Shown: positions 14,955 to 21,339 of the stretch, in pieces | Layout of the letters: each line of letters starts with the position of its first letter | How positions within the stretch are numbered: the stretch's first letter is position 1 | Assembly (NCBI GenBank): GCA_002327315.1 | Contig: DCVI01000154.1 | Span: 1-29,450 of the forward strand | DNA length: 29,450 nucleotides | Direction: 5' to 3' | Origin: Syntrophaceae bacterium UBA2192 | Lineage (GTDB): Bacteria; Desulfobacterota; Syntrophia; Syntrophales; UBA2192 | Made by a program: the position numbers and the translations under genes | The notes under the pieces: model-generated | Databases searched by the model: none | Told to the model about the DNA's origin: nothing | What the model saw: the letters and a program-made list of their open reading frames with translations, nothing else

Positions 14955-15035
14955 ATGTTCAATGATTCTCGAAGGAAGAGTCCCCCGAAATTCATCATTC
15001 AAATAATTCTTAAACAGTGTATATTTCACCCATAA
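14955..15035 (+). CDS. 26-residue ORF with perfect ribosome site, leader or gene remnant
   Basis: ATG 14955 follows AGGAGG at four to five bases. It encodes a basic, partly hydrophobic 26-residue peptide (starting MFNDSRRKSPPKF, then an isoleucine-rich stretch, ending FHP) and stops at 15033-15035. It lies 115 bases before the methyltransferase gene. It could be a leader peptide controlling the restriction-modification genes, or the cut-off start of a chromosomal gene broken by their arrival. The peptide is too short to place. Confidence 0.4.
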   Translation: MFNDSRRKSPPKFIIQIILKQCIFHP

Positions 15036-15150
15036 AAAAGCGGCTGCAACATAAAAGAAGCCTACTGCCTTTGCCGAGTTATGCAGACCATGTCGAAATT
15101 GTGTCCGCCCAAAATGCGGTCAAAACAGGTCACATCGGAAGTCGGAAATC

Positions 15151-16890
15151 ATGGAATATACATCCAGACAACATAGCTTTGATTTGTTTGTAGAACCTAG
15201 CGGCAGATTGACGCCGAGGGTTGCCGCGGCAATCGAGACATTGGCCAGCCGGGGAGGGATCGAAGCTCGCGGTGCGATTTTCACCCGCCCCGAGGTCGTC
15301 GATTTCATCCTTGACCTGGTTGGATACACGGATGATCAACCACTACATCACAAACGGCTGTTGGAGCCATCTTTCGGTGGGGGCGACTTCCTGCTGTCAG
15401 TAATCGGGCGACTGCTTGCAGCGTGGCGAGTCTCGAAAAATGCAGGGTCTGTTGTTGAGGAATTGGGCGATGCAATCCGGGCCGTTGAGCTTCATCGCGA
15501 AACCTTTGAAGCTACCCGTACTGCTGTAGTCGAACGGCTCAAGAATGAAGGAATCTCGGGTCAAGCTGCAACCGCCCTTGTCGATCGATGGCTTGTACAG
15601 GGAGATTATCTTCTTGCGCCTCTCAACGGACAGTTCGATTTCGTTGTTGGCAATCCACCCTATGTGCGTCAAGAATTGATTCCCGCCCCTTTGTTGGCTG
15701 AATACCGGAGCCGGTATCTGACCATGTACGATCGGGCCGACCTGTATATCCCATTCATCGAGCGTTCGCTCCTGATGCTTGCCGATAGCGGCAACTTGGG
15801 CTTCATCTGTGCGGATCGCTGGATGAAGAATCGCTACGGTGGGCCTCTGCGCAACCTAGTGTCTGAAAGATTCCACCTGAAAGTGTATGTCGATATGGTG
15901 GATACCCAGGCATTCCAGAGTGAAGTCATCGCCTACCCAGCCATCACCATTATCGGCAGGGAGAAACCCGGAGCCACCCGTATCGCTCATCGCCCATCGA
16001 TTGACCATAAAACGTTGGTTGCACTAGCCGATGCATTGCGGGCAAAAACTCTGCCGAAGGAAAGGAAAGAATTACGAGAGCTGGCCCGCGTCACCAACGG
16101 TGCAGAGCCATGGTTGCTTGAATCATCGGATCAGACGGCGCTGATCCGCCGCATTGAGCAGCAATTTCCGACCATCGAGGAAGCGGCTTGCAAGGTCGGA
16201 ATTGGTGTTGCGACCGGGGCGGACAAGGCGTTTATAGGGGACTTTGACTCGCTCGACGTGGAGCCGGATCGAAAGCTGCCGCTGGTGGGAACCCGTGACA
16301 TCCTGACCGGTGAAGTGCAGTGGCGCGGTCAGGGTGTCATCAATCCCTTCGCCGACGATGGTCGGCTGGTCGATCTTCGACAGTACCCGCGTCTGCGCCG
16401 CTATCTCGAAGCACGGAAGGATGAGATCGCCGGCAGACACTGTGCACAGAAAACCCCTACAAACTGGTATCGCACCATCGACCGTATCTTTCCTCCCCTT
16501 GCCAAAAGGCCAAAGCTATTGATCCCGGATATAAAGGGAGAAGCGCACATCGTTTTCGAGCGTGGGCGGCTATACCCCCATCATAACCTGTACTATGTCA
16601 CGTCCAAAGAGTGGAACCTTCGGGCCTTGCAGGCAGTTCTTCTTTCAGATGTTATCCGTCTTTTTGTATCGACATACTCGACCAGGATGCGTGGTGGATA
16701 CTTCCGCTTTCAAGCGCAGTACCTCCGACGTATTCGCATTCCCTACTGGCGCGATGTACCCGAAGCCTTGCGGAAAGAGTTGATCGAGGCAGCTACAAAT
16801 CGAAACCCGCAGGCATGCAATCGTGCCGCATTCAGGCTATACCGGCTCAGCCAAGAGGAGCGTTCAGCACTCGGAGGCAATGGAGAATAA
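15151..16890 (+). CDS. type II N6-adenine DNA methyltransferase, PaeR7I/XhoI-like
   Basis: Protects host DNA by methylating an adenine in the restriction site. The 579-residue protein has the gamma-class order: motif X GAIFTRPEVVDFIL (41-54), SAM-binding motif I LEPSFGGGDFLL (71-82), catalytic motif IV NPPY (168-171), then a long C-terminal target-recognition region (about 330-560). The downstream endonuclease belongs to the XhoI family, so the predicted site is CTCGAG; that is inference from the partner. Codon use and A/T content differ visibly from the neighbouring genes, which suggests recent acquisition. The ribosome site before ATG 15151 is weak. Two bases separate its stop from the endonuclease start, so the pair is an operon. 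Confidence 0.92.
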   Translation: MEYTSRQHSFDLFVEPSGRLTPRVAAAIETLASRGGIEARGAIFTRPEVVDFILDLVGYTDDQPLHHKRLLEPSFGGGDFLLSVIGRLLAAWRVSKNAGSVVEELGDAIRAVELHRETFEATRTAVVERLKNEGISGQAATALVDRWLVQGDYLLAPLNGQFDFVVGNPPYVRQELIPAPLLAEYRSRYLTMYDRADLYIPFIERSLLMLADSGNLGFICADRWMKNRYGGPLRNLVSERFHLKVYVDMVDTQAFQSEVIAYPAITIIGREKPGATRIAHRPSIDHKTLVALADALRAKTLPKERKELRELARVTNGAEPWLLESSDQTALIRRIEQQFPTIEEAACKVGIGVATGADKAFIGDFDSLDVEPDRKLPLVGTRDILTGEVQWRGQGVINPFADDGRLVDLRQYPRLRRYLEARKDEIAGRHCAQKTPTNWYRTIDRIFPPLAKRPKLLIPDIKGEAHIVFERGRLYPHHNLYYVTSKEWNLRALQAVLLSDVIRLFVSTYSTRMRGGYFRFQAQYLRRIRIPYWRDVPEALRKELIEAATNRNPQACNRAAFRLYRLSQEERSALGGNGE

Positions 16891-16892
16891 GA

Positions 16893-17633
16893 ATGGCTCT
16901 TGATCTTGTCGATTACGAACTCAAAGCCAATAAGGCTGTTCGCGCCTTTTGGCGGAGCCGGGAGGCTGCCCGCCGGAAGCAAATCAAGTCGGGAAAAGCC
17001 GACCAGGGAGAGCGCGCAGGCGTCACAGCCGGCAAGAATATGGACAGATTCATTTCCTTGGTGATTGATCTCGTCCGAGCTAATGGTCTTGCTCATGCCC
17101 AGATTCAAAGACAGCGTTCGGTACTGACACTACCCGGTTATTTCCGCCCGACCAAGCTGTGGGACCTGCTGGTGCTCCACAAGGGCGATTTGATCGCCGC
17201 CATCGAGATGAAACGTCATGTTGGCCCTTCATTTGGCAACAACTTCAACAATCGAACCGAGGAGGCCATCGGCACCGCGCACGATCTATGGACGGCATAC
17301 CGGGAAGGGGCATTCGGTAAGCAGCCTCGCCCCTTTGTGGGCTGGTTCATGCTGGTTGAGGATGCTCCGGGTTCTCGTCGCTCAATCCAAGACAAGTCGC
17401 CGCACTTCCCGATTTTCGACGAGTTCAAGGGTGCATCGTACCTCATGCGGTACGACCTGTTATGTCAGAAACTTGTGCAGGAGCTATTGTATACGACAGC
17501 CGCCGTGATCACTTCTCCTCGCTCTGCCGTTAAGACGGGGGACTCTAACAGTTTGTCCTCCATGACAAGTCTCAAGACGTTTATTACAACTCTGGCGGGA
17601 CACATCGCGGCTGAGGCAGCCCGCTTAGGGTAG
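16893..17633 (+). CDS. type II restriction endonuclease, PaeR7I/XhoI family
   Basis: A 246-residue enzyme predicted to cut unmodified DNA at CTCGAG. The N-terminal MALDLVDYELKANKAVRAFW and the following segments match the XhoI family throughout. The nuclease core is of the PD-(D/E)XK type: KLWD91 in a beta strand, then AAIE105-M-K107, followed by the family motif GPSFGNNFNNR. ATG 16893 lies two bases after the methyltransferase stop, with GGAG at 16882-16885. The frame is open upstream only because it reads through the methyltransferase in another phase. No controller protein gene is present. It converges on the methyltransferase gene at 17718; the 84 bases between hold nothing clear. It looks complete and active. 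Confidence 0.93.
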   Translation: MALDLVDYELKANKAVRAFWRSREAARRKQIKSGKADQGERAGVTAGKNMDRFISLVIDLVRANGLAHAQIQRQRSVLTLPGYFRPTKLWDLLVLHKGDLIAAIEMKRHVGPSFGNNFNNRTEEAIGTAHDLWTAYREGAFGKQPRPFVGWFMLVEDAPGSRRSIQDKSPHFPIFDEFKGASYLMRYDLLCQKLVQELLYTTAAVITSPRSAVKTGDSNSLSSMTSLKTFITTLAGHIAAEAARLG

Positions 17634-17717
17634 GGATTAAAGGATCTTCAGTAAATATAATCGCCGCTTTCCTCTACCTACCTACACTTCTCACCGCCTT
17701 TGTCTTTATACCGCCCA

Positions 17718-18470
17718 TTACTTTGCGAATTTCTTTCTGAAGAAGTAGTACTCGTGGCAGTCTTTCGGGCCGTCGAGATCACGCATCGAGCCCAGGAGTG
17801 CAAAGCCCGCCCCGGCAAGCAGCGCCGAGAACTCGGCTGTGGTGAAGGATGTCATGTAGATGACGTTTTTTGCGTAGTCGCCTTCCTTCTGCCTGAGCTT
17901 TTCCGACCCGTCGAAGTAACGGACCTGGACAAGGCCATGGCCTCCTTTGCGCATCAGGCCCGCCGCAGTCTCCAGGACCTCTTTCGTGTAGGCCTTCGAA
18001 GGGAAGTGCTGAAAGACGGCGACGGAGAAGAAGAGATCGACGGCATCCCGTCCTGCCTGATCCAATACTCCTCGCGGTTGGGTCGCGTCGACGAGAACCG
18101 TCTTGAAATTGGAAAGGCCGCAACGACTCAACTGCCGCGCGCTCTCATTGAGGGTGGGCTGTGAAATATCGACACCGACGACACGACAGAAATGACGGCA
18201 CAGGGCGCTCATGTTGGCCCCGCCGCCGCATCCCCAGTCCAGGGCCGTCTTCGAAGTGAAGCCCTCGGCCAGCTCCATAGGAGCGAACTGCATGAAAAAG
18301 TCTTGGACCAGGCCGAAGTTGAACTCCCCGTATTCGAGCCACCGCTCCCGCGGCCAGCGGGCCGAACCGGCCCAGTGGGACTGATCCTGCACCCGCTCGT
18401 CGTGTCGGCTCAGGTTCCAGTACAGGCCCGCATCTTTTTCGAGATTTCGCTTCATGCAGGAAAGACCCAT
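17718..18470 (-). CDS. class I SAM-dependent methyltransferase
   Basis: A 250-residue small-molecule or macromolecule methyltransferase of unknown substrate. It has the Rossmann-like SAM site ALDWGCGGGANM (about 74-85), the acidic strand end VVGVDIS and a DLFFSVAVFQHF segment around motif IV. The N-terminal 60 residues (HDERVQDQSHWAGSARWPRERW) look like a substrate-binding cap. Two starts are possible, ATG 18470 and ATG 18455, and neither has a ribosome site. The word-repeat element begins right at the first start, so the normal upstream region may have been replaced. It follows the ChaN-like gene in the same direction across that element. Confidence 0.85.
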   Translation of the reverse strand: MGLSCMKRNLEKDAGLYWNLSRHDERVQDQSHWAGSARWPRERWLEYGEFNFGLVQDFFMQFAPMELAEGFTSKTALDWGCGGGANMSALCRHFCRVVGVDISQPTLNESARQLSRCGLSNFKTVLVDATQPRGVLDQAGRDAVDLFFSVAVFQHFPSKAYTKEVLETAAGLMRKGGHGLVQVRYFDGSEKLRQKEGDYAKNVIYMTSFTTAEFSALLAGAGFALLGSMRDLDGPKDCHEYYFFRKKFAK

Positions 18471-18606
18471 TGGTTAGGGAATTGGGAACTGGGTATTGGG
18501 TATTGGAAAATCCCGAATCTCTTACTTCTTCACTCAGACACTCAGACACTTTTCTCACTCAGACACTTCTTCCTCGTCCCTACCCCCTTGTCCCTGGTCC
18601 CTAATG
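18470..18606. repeat. composite word-repeat element (ATTGGG, CAGACACT and CGTCCCT words)
   Basis: 18470-18506 repeats TTGGTTAGGGAATTGGG and TGGGTATTGGG. 18525-18568 repeats CACTCAGACACTCAGACACT. 18566-18603 repeats CGTCCCTACCCCCTTGTCCC and TGGTCCCTAAT. The last block supplies the TAG stop of the ChaN-like gene at 18601. The first block abuts the methyltransferase start. 18498-18519 and 8715-8736 agree at 20 of 22 positions, and in both places a GTCCCT block follows, so the two elements share a modular plan. Confidence 0.8.
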
Positions 18607-19440
18607 CCGGACCATAAAATCCGCATCCTCCACCGTAAGTCCCCCCTTCCCGTCGGGATCCGGCAGGATGACCGAGACCGTCACATCGGGCCTCATCGTC
18701 GTGATCTGGCGGGGGATGGAGCGCTTCCAGGCGTGCACCGACCCCGCAAGGATGACGATCCGGCTGCCGGGGTTTTTGTCCAGGTAATCGAGGGCATAGA
18801 TCGCCATGGCCGTATCCCAGACCATCTGTGCTTCGCAGAAATGGTCGAAGGAGCGCCCCGATGCGTGGGCGTGCTCCGTGTAGGTCCTCCGGATAAACGA
18901 CCGGTAGGCCTCGTCGACGTTGCACGTAAGCCCCGGCGGGAGTCTCTTCTTCTCGGCCCCCGTGAGCGATCCGTAGCCCTCGCGGGCCACCTTGGCAATG
19001 ATCTCCCGGGGCACGTTAAGTCCCACAAGCGGGATCCTCTTCTGGCGCGCGTAGAGAAAAATGTCCCTGTAGAGCAGCCAGGGCATCCCCCAGTTTTCGC
19101 GGTAGAGCGCCTCGAACTGCTCCGTCGGCATCCCCCAGCGCCACCACTTGTCCAGCAGCTCCTGGCTTTCGGCCCTGAACATCTCGATACCCACGGCCAG
19201 CGGCGCTCCACCTTCGTGCAGCGTCCGGATGATCTTGAGCTGCAGGTCATGGTGAGCCTGATTGTCATGGGTTTCGCCGACGATAATGACCCGGCTCTTC
19301 GAGGCCTCCCCGACCATCCGGTCGAAGGGGAGCGCGGTACGGTCCTTGAGCCGCACGACGTCACCGTCCTGGCAACCCGCCAGGAGAGGTATTGCCGCGG
19401 CAATGATCCAGACCAGGACAATTCGATGCACGAAGTTCAT
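18601..19440 (-). CDS. ChaN-family lipoprotein
   Basis: A 279-residue lipoprotein. Its signal sequence ends in the lipobox LLAGC, with lipidation at C23. The mature domain has the ChaN hallmarks: VIIVGETHDNQAHHDLQ (about 51-67), a GIEMF segment and, near the end, VILAGSVHAWKRSIPRQI. The Campylobacter relative binds haem at the outer membrane, but the exact role in other bacteria is not settled. A promoter lies at 19467-19495. The ribosome site (GGGG at seven bases) is modest. The gene ends within the word-repeat element, which separates it from the methyltransferase gene. Confidence 0.9.
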   Translation of the reverse strand: MNFVHRIVLVWIIAAAIPLLAGCQDGDVVRLKDRTALPFDRMVGEASKSRVIIVGETHDNQAHHDLQLKIIRTLHEGGAPLAVGIEMFRAESQELLDKWWRWGMPTEQFEALYRENWGMPWLLYRDIFLYARQKRIPLVGLNVPREIIAKVAREGYGSLTGAEKKRLPPGLTCNVDEAYRSFIRRTYTEHAHASGRSFDHFCEAQMVWDTAMAIYALDYLDKNPGSRIVILAGSVHAWKRSIPRQITTMRPDVTVSVILPDPDGKGGLTVEDADFMVRH

Positions 19441-19466
19441 AGGGCGACCCCGCTTTCCTGTTGTCC

Positions 19467-19495
19467 ATATGAATCTGGACGGGCCGGATTGTCAA
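19467..19495 (-). promoter_or_regulatory. sigma-70-like promoter for the ChaN-like gene
   Basis: On the minus strand TTGACA (19495-19490), a 17-base spacer and TCATAT (19472-19467), 27 bases upstream of the ATG at 19440. Confidence 0.55.
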
Positions 19496-19642
19496 GCGGA
19501 TGTAAGAAGAATCTGCATGTCAAATTTTCCGACGCTTGAAAAAGCTAATAGGTGATCATGCCCTGAATTATTACGGAAATTTCACTTGACAAAAATCATC
19601 AACACTATTACTGAACTTACGTTGCTTTGGTAATATTAGATA

Positions 19643-19664
19643 ATTGCATTGCGCACGATGCAAT
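19643..19664. promoter_or_regulatory. inverted repeat in the 19441-19766 control region
   Basis: ATTGCAT and ATGCAAT, seven bases each, are separated by eight bases containing TGCGCA, itself palindromic. It lies in a 325-base A/T-rich gap between the divergent ChaN-like and Rossmann-protein genes, about 100 bases upstream of the latter. TTGACA at 19586-19591 is another possible promoter element on the plus strand, but its -10 is poor. The gap holds no gene that I can support. Confidence 0.4.
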
Positions 19665-19766
19665 CGAAATGCAGATAGGATGTAGAAGAAACGCAGGATG
19701 ATTACCGGACCAGCACCTCCACGTCGTCCCGATTCAGCACGGGACATGGAGGGCTGACTAGGGGAG

Positions 19767-20756
19767 GTGGTTTCCATCTACACGAGAAGGTTGTCCAGGC
19801 AGATCATGGGTCTGATCATGATCCTTCTTCGCGGGCCCCTGTTGGTCGCACTGTCCGCGTGCAGACTATTCAAATTCAACTGTATCTTCACCGTCTATCC
19901 CGGCTCCCAGAAGGACATCGATGGATACCTGCCGCCCGGGTTCAAGTGGGCGAAGCACCTCGCTTCGGGCAAACCCTTCGTCGCCGGGGTCATCACAACC
20001 GGTAACGGACTGGGGCGCGGCCTCGTCCTTGCCGTTCCAAACACCGTAGAGCAGTTCAAGGCCGATCGTAAACTGGTCGGGAACATCATGAAACGCCTCA
20101 AGTTCACCAAGACCGTGACGGGCGCAAAAACGATCGCCGTCGCCGGACAGGGTCCTCGGTTCTTCAAGTCCCATTTCCCTTACGAGCAGCCCTTTGTCTA
20201 CGGCCTGAAGGGCAGGGTTTTCTCCGTCGTGGAGACGGTGGAACGCGTGGCGGAAATGCACAACCTTCCCAGGGCCGGGACCACCGTCGCCATCCTGGGC
20301 GTGGGCGAGATCGGCGAGGAGATCATCCGGAACCTGGAGGAAAAGGGCTACCGGGCCCTCGGGATCGACATCAAGATCACGGAGACAAGCATTGAACTCT
20401 GCAATGAAGGGATGGCGAGGCTTAAACAGGCCGATCTCATCGTGGTCCAGACCCCCCGGGGCGATGACGTGGTCCCCTACTACGAAAACCTGAAGAAGTC
20501 TGCGATCCTGATCGACGACTCCCATCCCCGGATCACCGTCAAACCCGGCGAGGTCAGATTTTACAAGGTCGCCATCGGCCGCGCCGGCGTCGAGTTCAAG
20601 CCCCCTCTTCCAGGGTACGAGAAATACTGGATCCCCGGCTGCGTCCAGGAGTCCCTGGTCGTTGCAGAATCGGGCACGGCCGACATGTCGCAGGAGGAGT
20701 TCAACCGGAGATCGAAAGAACTGGGTTTCTTCGCCCACATGGTAGACGACCGCTAG
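19767..20756 (+). CDS. NAD(P)-binding Rossmann protein of unknown function
   Basis: A 329-residue, two-part protein. The first 40 residues contain a hydrophobic, possibly membrane-contacting segment (IMGLIMILLRGPLLVALSA). Residues about 70-165 form an N-terminal domain with VAGVITTGNGLGRGLVLAVP and AKTIAVAGQGPRF. Residues 171-205 are a classical dinucleotide site (AGTTVAILGVGEIGEEI, with D201 at the end of the second strand, favouring NAD). The layout resembles glutamyl-tRNA reductase and acyl-ACP reductase relatives, but no active-site match is certain. The start is unclear: GTG 19767 overlaps a strong GGGGAGG, while ATG 19806 has little upstream. It appears monocistronic, with a terminator at 20795. 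Confidence 0.75.
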   Translation: MVSIYTRRLSRQIMGLIMILLRGPLLVALSACRLFKFNCIFTVYPGSQKDIDGYLPPGFKWAKHLASGKPFVAGVITTGNGLGRGLVLAVPNTVEQFKADRKLVGNIMKRLKFTKTVTGAKTIAVAGQGPRFFKSHFPYEQPFVYGLKGRVFSVVETVERVAEMHNLPRAGTTVAILGVGEIGEEIIRNLEEKGYRALGIDIKITETSIELCNEGMARLKQADLIVVQTPRGDDVVPYYENLKKSAILIDDSHPRITVKPGEVRFYKVAIGRAGVEFKPPLPGYEKYWIPGCVQESLVVAESGTADMSQEEFNRRSKELGFFAHMVDDR

Positions 20757-20790
20757 GGACAGGCTAAAGGCGACAGGCCACAGGCTACAG
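20757..20790. repeat. degenerate word repeat (GACAGGCTA word)
   Basis: GGACAGGCTAAAGGC, GACAGGCCACAGGCTACAG begins at the stop codon of the Rossmann-protein gene. It is followed by the hairpin terminator. Confidence 0.7.
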
Positions 20791-20794
20791 TAGT

Positions 20795-20825
20795 AAAAAG
20801 GCGAAGAAACGAGTTCCTCGCCTTT
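20795..20825 (+). terminator. bidirectional rho-independent terminator
   Basis: AAAAAGGCGA and TCGCCTTT enclose an inner GAA/TTC stem and a five-base loop. A T-rich run follows on the plus strand, and five T residues on the minus strand. It serves the convergent Rossmann-protein gene (stop 20756) and the small gene ending at 20874. Confidence 0.85.
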
Positions 20826-20847
20826 ATTCATTTTCTTTTCTTACACC

Positions 20848-20870
20848 CGATACCCAATCCCCAATACCCG
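20848..20870. repeat. degenerate word repeat (ATACCCA, reverse of ATTGGGT)
   Basis: GATACCCAATCCCCAATACC is the ATTGGGT word in the opposite orientation to the copies at 8681 and 18470. It ends four bases before the stop of the gene at 20874. Confidence 0.65.
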
Positions 20871-20873
20871 TTT

Positions 20874-21332
20874 TCATTGGCCGTTGCCGTTCGCGACCCC
20901 GATGCGGTCGATGGTCGTCAGCACCTTAAGCCCTTCAAAGTCCACGAAAAAACCACCGTCCCTGACGGGGGTGCCCATCGCTTTCTCATCGCCCGCCTCG
21001 GCGGCCGCCGAGTTGCAGATCCCGACGCTTGCGAAGTAACACAAGGCGTTGTTTCGTTCGGCGTGCTCCAGGTTGTAGAAGGCCTCCCTGTCATCGGCCA
21101 GCTTCCCCTTGTTCGGGTAGACATCGGTCCGAACGACCACGAAGCACAGCCGGCCGTTTTTCCTGGCCACGATCTGCGGGGTCATGGCAAGCGATGGGTT
21201 CGCGCCGAGGATCTCGTAGCCGTCCCTGGCCATCTCCTCGTAGACAATCTGGACTCCGAAGTCCTGAATCTCTTCCCGTGTCATCATTTCATTTTTTTCC
21301 ACGAATCGCTCTCCCGCAGTGTGGTTGGACAT
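20874..21332 (-). CDS. 152-residue protein coupled to a hybrid histidine kinase
   Basis: A cytoplasmic protein that I cannot assign to a named family. The central part (IVYEEMARDGYEILGANPSL, then QIVARKNGRLCFVVVRTDVYP) has the strand pattern of small endonuclease-like folds (UPF0102 type) but lacks a clear PD-(D/E)XK triad. The later part is rich in Asn, Ala and Glu. ATG 21332 has AGGA five bases upstream, overlapping the TAG stop of the histidine kinase, so the two are co-transcribed and coupled. An in-frame extension to 21380 runs into the kinase gene and is not family-like. It may act with the kinase; that is inference. Confidence 0.75.
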   Translation of the reverse strand: MSNHTAGERFVEKNEMMTREEIQDFGVQIVYEEMARDGYEILGANPSLAMTPQIVARKNGRLCFVVVRTDVYPNKGKLADDREAFYNLEHAERNNALCYFASVGICNSAAAEAGDEKAMGTPVRDGGFFVDFEGLKVLTTIDRIGVANGNGQ

Positions 21333-21339
21333 CCCTTTC

